Below, piece after piece: positions 19,149 through 27,938 of a stretch of DNA of 64,000 nt. The stretch spans positions 62,001 through 126,000 of the forward strand of contig CACYHQ010000005.1 in assembly GCA_902774245.1 (NCBI GenBank), read 5' to 3'. The DNA comes from an uncultured bacterium. Lineage in GTDB: Bacteria; Verrucomicrobiota; Lentisphaeria; Victivallales; UBA1829. Positions within the stretch are counted from its first letter, which is position 1; every line of letters begins with the position of its first letter. The translations under genes and the position numbers were made by a program. Under the pieces are notes generated by a model, which had not been told where the DNA came from, made no database searches, and was given only the letters and a program-made list of their open reading frames with translations.

Positions 19149-20498
19149 TTATTCGTTCGTGAAGATCTGGAATCCCGCGTAAGCATCGTTTCCGTGCTCG
19201 GTGATGTCGAGGCCCTTGAGTTCCTCTTCCGGGCTGACGCGCAGGCCGGTCGTCTTCTTCAGGATCACGAACGTGATCATGCCGAGGATGAACGCCCATG
19301 CGCCGTACGCGGCGATGCCGAGGAGCTGGATCCCGGTGGAATGGAACCCGCCGCCGTAGAAGAGGCCGGTGTTCGCGTCGGCGATCTTCAGCACGCCTTC
19401 CGCACCGAAGAGGCCGCAGGCGAGGGTGCCCCAGACGCCGTTGACCAGGTGAACGCTGACCGCGCCGACCGGGTCGTCGACTTTGATGCGGTCGACGGCA
19501 AGCACGCTCAGGACCACGAGCACACCGGCGACGGCGCCGATGATCAGCGCACCGACGGGCGTCACGATGTCGCACGGGGCGGTGATCGCCACGAGTCCGG
19601 CGAGCGCGCCGTTCAGCGTCATGGAGGCGTCCGGCTTCTTCAGGATGAGCCAGGCGGTGAACATGGCGGTCAGGGTGCCTGCGACCGCGCCGAAGTTCGT
19701 GACAAGCGCCACCCGTCCGATGTCGCCGTTGCCCGCGACGGTCGAGCCGGGGTTGAACCCGAACCAGCCGATCCAGAGGACGAGCACGCCGATGGCCGCG
19801 AACGCGATATTGTGTCCGGGGATGGCGCGCGGCTTTCCGTCCGGGCCGTATTTGCCGATACGGGGGCCGAGGACGATCGCGCCGGTGAGCGCCAGCCAGC
19901 CGCCGACGCTGTGGACGACCGTGGATCCGGCGAAGTCATGGAAGTTCAGGTCAGCCAGCCAGCCGCCGCCCCACGCCCATTTGCCCGCGATCGGGTAGAT
20001 GAAGAGGGAAATGATGGCGGAGTAGATCAGGTAGGACCGGAATTGCGTACGTTCGGCCATCGCGCCGGAAACGATCGTAGCGGCGGTCGCGCAGAACATG
20101 GTCTGGAAGAACATGTAGGTCCAGTTCCAGTCGTCGCCCGTCTTGAAGATGTCCATGAAGAAGCCGTCCGTACCGATGAAACCGGCCTTCGTAGCGCCGA
20201 ACATGAACGCCGAGCCGATGATCCAGAAGCAGACGGAGCCGATGACGAAGTCCATCACGTTCTTCATCATGATGTTGCTCGTGTTTTTTGCGCGCGTCAG
20301 GCCGGCTTCCACGAGGGCGAATCCGGCCTGCATCACGAAGACCAGGATGCCTGCGATCAGCGTCCAGACGACGTTCAGGTTGATCTGAACAGCTTCCACC
20401 GCCTCCATCGTGGCGGGCGCGGGTGCGCTGTTCTCTTCCGCGGCCAATGCGGCGCTCATCACGCTGCATACGGCAAATAGTGTCAAGAGTTTTTTCAT
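19149..20498 (-). CDS. amtB: Ammonium transporter
   Basis: Amt/Rh-family inner-membrane trimeric channel moving ammonium/ammonia into the cell; 449 residues with a cleavable-type signal peptide (LFAVCSVMSAALA) and about 11 further membrane helices. Family motifs are visible: DFAGSTVVHSVGGW, ALGLFGAEG-type C-terminal region and the paired His positions within VVHSVGG and FHSTGIQ. GAGGTGAAC precedes the ATG. Directly downstream of glnB (22-bp gap), the usual PII-Amt pair; the sigma-54 promoter upstream of glnB should drive both, making expression nitrogen-controlled (inference). Confidence 0.96.
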   Translation of the reverse strand: MKKLLTLFAVCSVMSAALAAEENSAPAPATMEAVEAVQINLNVVWTLIAGILVFVMQAGFALVEAGLTRAKNTSNIMMKNVMDFVIGSVCFWIIGSAFMFGATKAGFIGTDGFFMDIFKTGDDWNWTYMFFQTMFCATAATIVSGAMAERTQFRSYLIYSAIISLFIYPIAGKWAWGGGWLADLNFHDFAGSTVVHSVGGWLALTGAIVLGPRIGKYGPDGKPRAIPGHNIAFAAIGVLVLWIGWFGFNPGSTVAGNGDIGRVALVTNFGAVAGTLTAMFTAWLILKKPDASMTLNGALAGLVAITAPCDIVTPVGALIIGAVAGVLVVLSVLAVDRIKVDDPVGAVSVHLVNGVWGTLACGLFGAEGVLKIADANTGLFYGGGFHSTGIQLLGIAAYGAWAFILGMITFVILKKTTGLRVSPEEELKGLDITEHGNDAYAGFQIFTNE

Positions 20499-20520
20499 GT
20501 ATGTTCACCTCAGTGTTTTC

Positions 20521-20862
20521 TTATCCGATCGCCTCGGAACCGCGTTCTCCCGTGCGAATGCGGATGCATTCGTCCATGGGCAGAACAAATATCTTTCCGT
20601 CGCCGATATGGCCGGTACGCGCGCCTTCGCAGATGCCCTCGATCGTGGTTTCGACGAATTCGTCGTTGACCGCGATTGCCAGGCGGACCTTCTTCAGCAG
20701 GTTGACTTCCTTCAGCGCGCCGCGCCACATCTGAGAGTAACCGCGCTGCTGGCCGCAGCCCAGAGCGTTGGTCACGGAAATCTTGAATACGCTGCGGGCA
20801 TACAATGCCTGCTTGACCGGGTTCAGCCGATCGGGCTGAATATATGCGATCACCAGTTTCAT
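20521..20862 (-). CDS. glnK: Nitrogen regulatory protein PII (GlnK type)
   Basis: 113-residue PII trimer subunit that gates AmtB and senses 2-oxoglutarate/ATP. Signatures GARTGHIGDGKIFVLP and IRIRTGERG are intact. The T-loop (37-55) reads GQQRGYSQMWRGALKEVNLL: residue 51, the uridylylated Tyr of E. coli GlnB, is Lys and residue 46 is Trp. Control by uridylylation is therefore not expected; ligand binding remains possible. A strong AAAGGAGG precedes the ATG. First gene of the pair with amtB, behind a sigma-54 promoter. The glnK rather than glnB symbol is chosen from the amtB linkage. Confidence 0.93.
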   Translation of the reverse strand: MKLVIAYIQPDRLNPVKQALYARSVFKISVTNALGCGQQRGYSQMWRGALKEVNLLKKVRLAIAVNDEFVETTIEGICEGARTGHIGDGKIFVLPMDECIRIRTGERGSEAIG

Positions 20863-20902
20863 AACGAACCTCCTTTGTTCGCTGGTTGTTGATGCCGATG
20901 AT

Positions 20903-20920
20903 TAGCACATCCCGTGCCAA
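20903..20920 (-). promoter_or_regulatory. Sigma-54 promoter of the glnK-amtB operon
   Basis: Minus strand TTGGCACG-GGAT-GTGCT: the -24 GG and -12 GC lie 12 bp apart, as required, and only one core base differs from TTGGCACG-N4-TTGCT. It ends about 40 bp before the glnK ATG. Confidence 0.85.
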
Positions 20921-21006
20921 GTCTGTTTTTGTGCTCAAAAAAAGCAGATTCTCCTGATGGGGTTTCACAAAACGTAAAAGGTTTCCAAAACATGGACATC
21001 CTGTGA

Positions 21007-21046
21007 AAAATGGGGCTGACCGTTGGAAAATGGGATTGACCGGGGA
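21007..21046. promoter_or_regulatory. Tandem 20-bp direct repeat, candidate activator site
   Basis: AAAATGGGGCTGACCGTTGG (21007-21026) is repeated as AAAATGGGATTGACCGGGG (21027-21045). The repeats lie about 90-125 bp upstream of the sigma-54 promoter, the usual distance for an NtrC-type enhancer. An inverted pair TTTCACA (20963) / TGTGAAA (21002) is adjacent. Confidence 0.5.
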
Positions 21047-21082
21047 AAAGAAAACGCCCCGGACCTGTTGCGGGTCCGAGGC
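21047..21082 (-). terminator. Rho-independent terminator of the GH10 xylanase gene
   Basis: Minus strand arms GCCTCGGACC/GGTCCGGGGC (21082-21073, 21065-21056) with a seven-base loop, then GTTTTCTTTT. Confidence 0.85.
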
Positions 21083-21114
21083 GAGGCTTATACTTGATTT
21101 GGAAGAGAGACGGA

Positions 21115-22245
21115 TTACTTCCTCAGCCCTTGCGGCTGTTTCAGCTTGACGAGCGCATCGTAGCACGGCTTCGCCTTCAGCTGACGGTCGAAGAGCAGGG
21201 GATGGTTCGTGCGGCCGCGGACGGGGAATCCGTTGAGCCAGCTGGTGCCGTCGTCGAGGCCCCAGACGGTCACGGAGTACATGACCTTGCTGTGCTTGAG
21301 GAAGACTTTGAAGATGTCGGCGTAGCGGTCGGCGAGCTTCTTGTGGACCTCGTCGGGGAGACCCTTCGTGTACGGGTTGTTCTTCTCCTGGTATTCCTGC
21401 GTCGCGGAAATATCCGCGGTGACGCGTCCGTTGGAGCGCGGCAGGACGTCGACGTCCATTTCCGTGACCATGACCATCACGCCCGCGTCGGCGTACTTCT
21501 TGATGGCTTCCTCGATCTGCTTGGAGGACGGGTAGTCCAGCAGGTAGTGTCCCTGCATGCCGACGGCGTCGATGAGACCTTTCTTCTTGAGCTCCTTCGC
21601 GAGCTTGGCGATGCCGTCGCGCTTCGAGGGCGTGTCGGCGTTGTAGTCGTTGTAGACGAGCTTGGCGGAGGGATCTGCGGCGCGCGCGAATTCGAACGCC
21701 TTTTCGATAAAGTCGTCGCCGACGATGCGTTTCCACTGCGAATTGCGAAGCGTGCCGTCCTCGTTGAACGCCTCGTTCACGACGTCCCACGCATCGACCT
21801 TGCCCTTATAGTGCTTCATGACGCCTTCGATGTGATTCTTCATGCGCTTCAGGACGAGCTCGCGCGTGGCGGGCTGTCCGTTCTCGCCCTGGAATACCCA
21901 CTGCGGGGTCTGGCTGTGCCAGATGAGCGTGTGGCCGTGGATCTTGATCTTGTTCTTCTGCGCGTATTTCACGAGGTCGTCGCCTGCGGCGAAGTTGAAC
22001 TTGCCTTCCTGCGGCTCGGTGGCGTCCCATTTCATGCAGTTTTCCGGCGTGAGGCAGTTGAACTGCGACGCCGCGAGTTCGGCGCGCTGCTTGTCCTGCT
22101 GGCTCGTGATCCGCTGGTTGAGGGCGACGCCGATCAGGAAATCCTTCTCGTAGAGTTTGCCGAGGTTGGTCTTCGGGGGGTCCGCGGCGAAGAGCGCGGT
22201 GACGGACGCCGCGGCGGCGAGCATGAACAAAGCTTTTTTCATCAT
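21115..22245 (-). CDS. Secreted GH10 endo-1,4-beta-xylanase
   Basis: Single-domain exported xylanase cleaving the xylan backbone; 376 residues with a signal peptide (KKALFMLAAAASVTALFA). GH10 hallmarks: LTPENCMKWDATEP, HGHTLIWHSQTP, acid/base E158 in WDVVNEAFNEDG and nucleophile E262 in VMVTEMDVD. No carbohydrate-binding module is seen. AGGA lies 9 nt before the first of two adjacent ATGs. It complements the arabinosidases at 3.5-8.2 kb in arabinoxylan degradation. Its promoter carries two operator-like palindromes. Confidence 0.96.
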   Translation of the reverse strand: MMKKALFMLAAAASVTALFAADPPKTNLGKLYEKDFLIGVALNQRITSQQDKQRAELAASQFNCLTPENCMKWDATEPQEGKFNFAAGDDLVKYAQKNKIKIHGHTLIWHSQTPQWVFQGENGQPATRELVLKRMKNHIEGVMKHYKGKVDAWDVVNEAFNEDGTLRNSQWKRIVGDDFIEKAFEFARAADPSAKLVYNDYNADTPSKRDGIAKLAKELKKKGLIDAVGMQGHYLLDYPSSKQIEEAIKKYADAGVMVMVTEMDVDVLPRSNGRVTADISATQEYQEKNNPYTKGLPDEVHKKLADRYADIFKVFLKHSKVMYSVTVWGLDDGTSWLNGFPVRGRTNHPLLFDRQLKAKPCYDALVKLKQPQGLRK

Positions 22246-22311
22246 GGACCGGTTTCCTTTCGTTTGGTGCAGATGAGATGAAAGATGCGGAAACGATCAA
22301 GTTCCGACGAT

Positions 22312-22340
22312 AGTATAACCTTTTTCCGGCGGAAAAGCAA
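22312..22340 (-). promoter_or_regulatory. Promoter of the xylanase gene
   Basis: Minus strand TTGCTT (22340-22335), 17 bp, TATACT (22317-22312), about 65 bp before the ATG. Confidence 0.75.
22322..22336. promoter_or_regulatory. Operator-like palindrome inside the xylanase promoter
   Basis: Perfect inverted repeat TTTTCCG-G-CGGAAAA filling the -35/-10 spacer; a repressor bound here would block the promoter. Confidence 0.5.
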
Positions 22341-22385
22341 GCGCCTGAACCGTTATTTTTTGCGAAAAATATGTTTTCGAAACTA

Positions 22386-22410
22386 TTTTCGCGTTAATTA
22401 ACCGCGAAAA
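22386..22410. promoter_or_regulatory. Second palindrome upstream of the xylanase promoter
   Basis: Arms TTTTCGCG and CGCGAAAA around a TTAATTAA centre, about 45-70 bp upstream of the -35 box. Its outer TTTTCG/CGAAAA ends resemble the promoter palindrome. Confidence 0.45.
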
Positions 22411-22437
22411 AGCCCCGGAGGCGGAGACCTTCGGGGC
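22406..22437 (-). terminator. Rho-independent terminator of the kinase-NtrC-HIT operon
   Basis: Minus strand 10-bp stem (arms 22437-22428 and 22421-22412, one G-T pair) followed by five T; 30 bp after the HIT stop. Confidence 0.85.
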
Positions 22438-22466
22438 GGGATGGATTTGCGGAAGGACAGGGCGGG

Positions 22467-22982
22467 TCAGCCGCCGTGCTTCGCGGGATCGTCGTTCGCG
22501 AGCGGGGAATGGTACTCGGGATCGCAGGCGGCGTTGTTCGCGGCGAGCTCGGAATCGTCGCGGACGAGTTTGAAACGCGCCTTGATCTTTTCGCAGAGTT
22601 CGATGCGCTTCTCCTCGGATTCGTACTTGAGCTGACGCCAGTTCCAGTGGAATCCGTCGTCCGCCCAGCGCGGCACGATGTGGAGGTGGGCGTGCATCAC
22701 GACCTGGCCGGCTGTGGTGCCGTCGGAGAGGTGGAAGTTGAATCCGTCGGCCTCAAGTCCGTGGCGCATGGCGGCGCCGATGCGCGCGCCGACGTAGAAC
22801 ATGCGGCCCGCGGTGGCTTCCGGGATGGTGGCGGCGCTGGTGTGGTGTTCCTTCGGGATGACGAGGACGTGTCCGAAGTTGATGGGAAAGAGGTCGAGGA
22901 AGGCGAGGACGAGGTCGTCTTCGTAGACTTTCACGGACGGGACTTCGCCGTTGACGATGCGGCAGAACAGGCAGTTTTCCAT
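22467..22982 (-). CDS. HIT-family nucleotide hydrolase/transferase
   Basis: Cytoplasmic histidine-triad protein, 171 residues. The N-terminal CLFCRIVNGEVPSVKVYEDD and the catalytic triad HAHLHIVPR are intact, so hydrolysis of nucleoside phosphoramidates or dinucleotides is plausible. The C-terminal extension (about 110-171) matches the group with FHWNWRQLKY. It follows the NtrC gene by 22 bp on the same strand and precedes a terminator, so it is the last gene of that operon. No functional link to the two-component pair is known to me. Confidence 0.93.
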   Translation of the reverse strand: MENCLFCRIVNGEVPSVKVYEDDLVLAFLDLFPINFGHVLVIPKEHHTSAATIPEATAGRMFYVGARIGAAMRHGLEADGFNFHLSDGTTAGQVVMHAHLHIVPRWADDGFHWNWRQLKYESEEKRIELCEKIKARFKLVRDDSELAANNAACDPEYHSPLANDDPAKHGG

Positions 22983-23004
22983 AATGAGTTCCTTTCGGAG
23001 TTGA

Positions 23005-24368
<1,364 letters not shown>

Positions 24369-24372
<4 letters not shown>

Positions 24373-25559
24373 TCGGGGGAGCATTCCTTTTGCTTCGGTA
24401 CATTGTTTTCCGCGGGCGCGGGCAATCCGCGCACGAGACGGAACTGGCGCGGCAGGCTGATCGTGAACGTGGTTCCGGCGTTCTCGCGGCTGTCGACCGC
24501 CAGGCTGCCGCCGTGCTCGCGGACGATGCGCTCCACGATCATGAGCCCGAGGCCGGTCCCGGCGTTCTTCGTGGTGAAGAACGGACGGAATATTTTCTGC
24601 ATATTTTCGGGCTTGATGCCGCATCCGCTGTCGGACACGGAGAGCATCACGAAGTCATCGTCGGCGCTGCACCGGACCGTGAGCCTGCCGCCAGCCGGCA
24701 TCGCCTGCATGGCGTTGCGCGCGAGGTTGTAGAACGCCTGTTTGAGCTGGTTCGCGTCGCCCTTGATCTGCGGGACGTTTTCGCCCCAGTAGAATTCGAG
24801 CTGGATCTTCCGGTCCGTGATCTCCTGCCGCATGAAGTTCAGGGAATCCAGCACGAGCGATTTCAGGTCGAGCGTCTCGAAGACGGGCTTGCCGGGGCGC
24901 AGGGCGTGCAGGAACTGGTTGATGATGGCGTCGAGGCGTTCCACCTCGGAACGCGCCTCGGAGACTTCCTGTGCGGCGTCGGCGTGGTTCGCGTCGGGAT
25001 TCTTCAGAAGCCGCTGGAGAAACTGAAGATGCAAATAGAGGCTGTTCAGCGGATTCCCGATCTCGTGCGCGACCTCTGCGGCGAGGATGGAGACCGCCTT
25101 GCTGCGTTCGGATTCCGCCATGTCGGCGGCGCGTTCCATCGTGGCGGTGATGTCGTTCAGGATCAGCGCATACGGGGCATCCTCGCGGTCGATGGGCAGG
25201 GCGTACATCTGGACGATGCGGTGTTCCGGGTAGGTCAGTTCGAGTTCCTGACGCATGGATTTCCGGCTGCCGATGCCGGAATCGGAGAGGAGGAGATTGA
25301 GATTGAGGCCGGGGAGCAGTTTCTCCACGGGGAGGGCGGAAGCGTTTTCGGGGAGGCCGAGGAATTCCTGCGCGGCGGCGTTGTGGTACAGTACGGTATG
25401 CTCGGGCGAGATCACCAGGATGGCTTCCTGCAGGCTGTCGAACAGCGAGCTGAGGAACCTGTGTTCCTTGGAGATCATCTGGATAAAATTCTGAAGGTTG
25501 ACGCTGTCAAGTTCGCCGATACGGTTCATGACGCGGTCCTTCATGGATCTGGGACACAT
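24369..25559 (-). CDS. Cytoplasmic PAS sensor histidine kinase
   Basis: 396 residues without membrane helices, so a soluble NtrB-like sensor. PAS region about 30-140 (LQEAILVISPEHTVLYHNAAAQEFLG), HisKA with phospho-His in EVAHEIGNPLNSLYLHL, and an HATPase domain with NLARNAMQAMP, DSGCGI and GTGLGLMIV. Start at 25559 chosen because CGGAG lies 8 nt before it; an ATG 12 codons earlier overlaps the promoter and lacks an RBS. First gene of the operon with the NtrC regulator and HIT protein. The signal sensed is unknown. Confidence 0.93.
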
Positions 25560-25604
25560 AATAACACTCCGTTTAAGTTGTGATATTTGCGACATTTTGT
25601 CTCA

Positions 25605-25633
25605 AATATACATCGTTTTTCTAAAAAAGTCAA
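25605..25633 (-). promoter_or_regulatory. Promoter of the kinase-NtrC-HIT operon
   Basis: Minus strand TTGACT (25633-25628), 17 bp, TATATT (25610-25605), about 45 bp before the chosen ATG. The rest of 25560-25903 is AT-rich and holds the divergent promoter. Confidence 0.75.
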
Positions 25634-25750
25634 GCGGAAATCCGGATTTTTCGGGAAAAGCTCTTTGAATATCTTTCCATTTGGTTATATATATGACAAG
25701 ATAAACGATTGCTTTGTTTGTGATTTTTTAATCTTTTTCGGAAAAACAAC

Positions 25751-25778
25751 TTGATTTTTTTTGGATGGAACGTATATT
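25751..25778 (+). promoter_or_regulatory. Promoter of the double-MarR gene
   Basis: TTGATT (25751-25756), 16 bp, TATATT (25773-25778), divergent from the kinase promoter. Confidence 0.65.
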
Positions 25779-25786
25779 AAATCCTG

Positions 25787-25798
25787 TTAGAAATCTAA
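25787..25798. promoter_or_regulatory. Small palindrome after the double-MarR promoter
   Basis: TTAGA-AA-TCTAA, placed about where transcription should start; a possible autoregulatory operator. Confidence 0.35.
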
Positions 25799-25903
25799 TC
25801 ATACCTTCCATGCGCTTCCGCCGGGATCATTCACCTGTACCGCTTGTTTCGTGCAAGAATCGCATAGTCCCGCAACCGAACCCCACATGGAGCCCAGAAT
25901 CGA

Positions 25904-26923
25904 ATGATCAGCGCAAACGAAGCCAGAAGTTTCTGGGTAAGGTTGTTCGATGTCTCCGATATCCTGCGGAACACTTCGTATTATCTCCTGGAAAAGAATA
26001 AAGTCCGGTTCAATTTCGCGGAGTTTCCGATCGTCCAGTTCTTCTTCGAGCGGCCGGACGCGCGTCCCGCGATGAAAGATCTCCTGACCGTCACCGGGCT
26101 TTCCTCCGGCGCGCTGTCGCAGGCGGTTGACGCGCTGATTGAGGACGGCCTGCTGGAACGCGTCCGGTCCGAGCAGGATCACCGGTCCTTTTTGATCCAG
26201 GTGACGGATCAGCTCCGCGCGTTCCGCAAGACTCCGCTCTGTCATTTCGAAAAGATGCTGGAAGCGTTCCGTCAGTACAGCGGACTGACGCCGGAAGAAA
26301 TGACCGTTTCAGAGGAAGTCTTTGTTCGGCTGGCGGAAAGCCGGACCGGCGGGGAACTTGCCGTGATCAGGCAGCCGTCCGATCTATCTGTCCCCGGACT
26401 GGTGTCGCATGAATGGAACAACCGGGAATATCTGAACACGCTTCCTGTCTGGAGTCTCATTCTTCACTTCACCACGAATCTGAAAAACCCGGCAATGGTG
26501 TTCTATTACGGGAAACGCGGCCGCATGACGCTCGGGAAGCTCCGGCTTATGAATTATCTGTTCTTCCTTTCCGACCACAAAAACGATATCCCCGTGGTCA
26601 AGGACCTGGCGGCGAGATTCCGTGCTTCATCCGGCGTGGTGTCCCAGACGCTGAATGCGATGATCCAGGACGGGATGGTGGAACGAGTTCCATCGCCGCT
26701 GGACCGCCGTATGATCGGTGTCCGGCTGACGCCGCAGGGACTCCGCATGCGGAGACAGTGCGCCTCGTCGTATACCGGATTCATGCAGAATTTCTTCAGC
26801 CGGATCGAACCGGAAAACATCGAGATATTCGATCGTACGATGGACTTGACGCTTCACTTCCTCAAAGCCGAGGAAGGCAGGGCGTTCCTGATGCCCGGCG
26901 AAGTGCTCGATTCATACCTCTGA
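25904..26923 (+). CDS. Regulator with two MarR-type winged-helix domains in one chain
   Basis: 339 residues. Two winged-helix segments are visible: about 40-110 (KDLLTVTGLSSGALSQAVDALIEDGLLERVRSEQDHRS) and about 225-285 (VKDLAARFRASSGVVSQTLNAMIQDGMVERVPSPLDRRM). Each ends in a MarR-like wing with D-x-R. MarR proteins are normally about 150 residues and dimeric, so this looks like a fused tandem dimer. GGAG lies 11 nt before the ATG. Convergent with the DJ-1-like gene. The ligand and targets are unknown. Confidence 0.8.
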   Translation: MISANEARSFWVRLFDVSDILRNTSYYLLEKNKVRFNFAEFPIVQFFFERPDARPAMKDLLTVTGLSSGALSQAVDALIEDGLLERVRSEQDHRSFLIQVTDQLRAFRKTPLCHFEKMLEAFRQYSGLTPEEMTVSEEVFVRLAESRTGGELAVIRQPSDLSVPGLVSHEWNNREYLNTLPVWSLILHFTTNLKNPAMVFYYGKRGRMTLGKLRLMNYLFFLSDHKNDIPVVKDLAARFRASSGVVSQTLNAMIQDGMVERVPSPLDRRMIGVRLTPQGLRMRRQCASSYTGFMQNFFSRIEPENIEIFDRTMDLTLHFLKAEEGRAFLMPGEVLDSYL

Positions 26924-26946
26924 TTCCTTCCTGCACGAAAAGGGGT

Positions 26947-27654
26947 TTATCCGTCCCCGTCCGTCCGGTCCTCCATCACGGACAGCATGGTGCGTGCGAG
27001 TTTGCCCGCCGACTGCGTATTCTGTCCGGTAAGCAGCTTTCCGTCCGCGACCACATGCGGTTTCCACGGCTCAGTGCAGATATACTCCGCTCCGCATCGG
27101 GTCAGACGCTTCCCTAATGAAAACGGCACGACCCGGTCCAGCGCCATCTGGCGTTCCTCGTCATCGCTCGCTCCGGTCACGCGGCGTCCGTTCAGGATGC
27201 TCTGTCCGGCTGGTGTTTTCGCCGAGAGAAGCGCCGCGCCGCCGTGGCGGATGGCCACGACGGGTTTGCCTGCGCGGATAAACTTCTCCACCAGTTCCGC
27301 GTTCGTCCGGCTGACCGAGAGATCCCAGAACGACCCGTATCCGCCGGGGAAATACACGGCGTCGTAATCCTCCTGCCTGATCTCGTCCAGAGTGATGGAT
27401 TCCAGAAGAAGCTCCTTTCCGTGTTCCAGCCAGACCTCCGGATCGAACACGGCGTGTTTCGTGTACCGCATGCTGTCCGGGTCGACGGGGACTTCCCCGC
27501 CGCGCGGCGACGCGGTCTTTACCTCGTACCCGGCCTCGGACAGGATATCGTGCGCGACGGCGAAATCCTCCAGCCAGACGCCCGTTTTCCGGTTCCGCAG
27601 CACCCCCATCCTGTCGTGAGACGTGACGACAAACAAAACTTTTCCGCGGCTCAT
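26947..27654 (-). CDS. DJ-1/PfpI-superfamily protein lacking the nucleophilic cysteine
   Basis: 235 residues of the type-1 glutamine amidotransferase-like/Hsp31-like group (VWLEDFAVAHDIL, DYDAVYFPGGYGSFWDL). The nucleophile elbow, normally A-x-C-H-G-P, reads VAIRHGGAALL, so Arg136 (CGC) stands where Cys (TGC) is expected. Glyoxalase, deglycase or chaperone-protease chemistry that needs this Cys should be absent. ATG 27654 has a strong AGGAAGGGGGG before it; longer upstream open frame is noncoding-like. Convergent with the double-MarR gene. A sequencing error at one base is possible. Confidence 0.85.
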   Translation of the reverse strand: MSRGKVLFVVTSHDRMGVLRNRKTGVWLEDFAVAHDILSEAGYEVKTASPRGGEVPVDPDSMRYTKHAVFDPEVWLEHGKELLLESITLDEIRQEDYDAVYFPGGYGSFWDLSVSRTNAELVEKFIRAGKPVVAIRHGGAALLSAKTPAGQSILNGRRVTGASDDEERQMALDRVVPFSLGKRLTRCGAEYICTEPWKPHVVADGKLLTGQNTQSAGKLARTMLSVMEDRTDGDG

Positions 27655-27733
27655 CGTGATCCCCCCTTCCTGTTTGCGATGCAGCGGCTCGTCCGCCCGG
27701 TTTCCCCGTCCCGGCGCGGCGCCGCGAGCTGTT

Positions 27734-27762
27734 ACTATGCCACGCCTGAACGGAAAAATCAA
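27734..27762 (-). promoter_or_regulatory. Promoter of the DJ-1-like gene
   Basis: Minus strand TTGATT (27762-27757), 17 bp, CATAGT (27739-27734). Confidence 0.5.
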
Positions 27763-27822
27763 GTCAAATGAGGAAAAAACACGGCTTCCCGCAAGAGAAA
27801 TTTCAAAAACTTGAAAAAAATA

Positions 27823-27851
27823 CTGGCAAAATAGAAAAGAGGTGTTATATT
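27823..27851 (+). promoter_or_regulatory. Promoter of the LysM protein gene
   Basis: CTGGCA (27823-27828), 17 bp, TATATT (27846-27851), about 88 bp before the ATG. Confidence 0.6.
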
Positions 27852-27938
27852 AGAGTGAATACATAAGCGCGCGACTTCAAAAACGAACTGGCCGACGCGA
27901 TCCGCGCAAACAGAAACCATTGAACACGCAGAGTCAAA

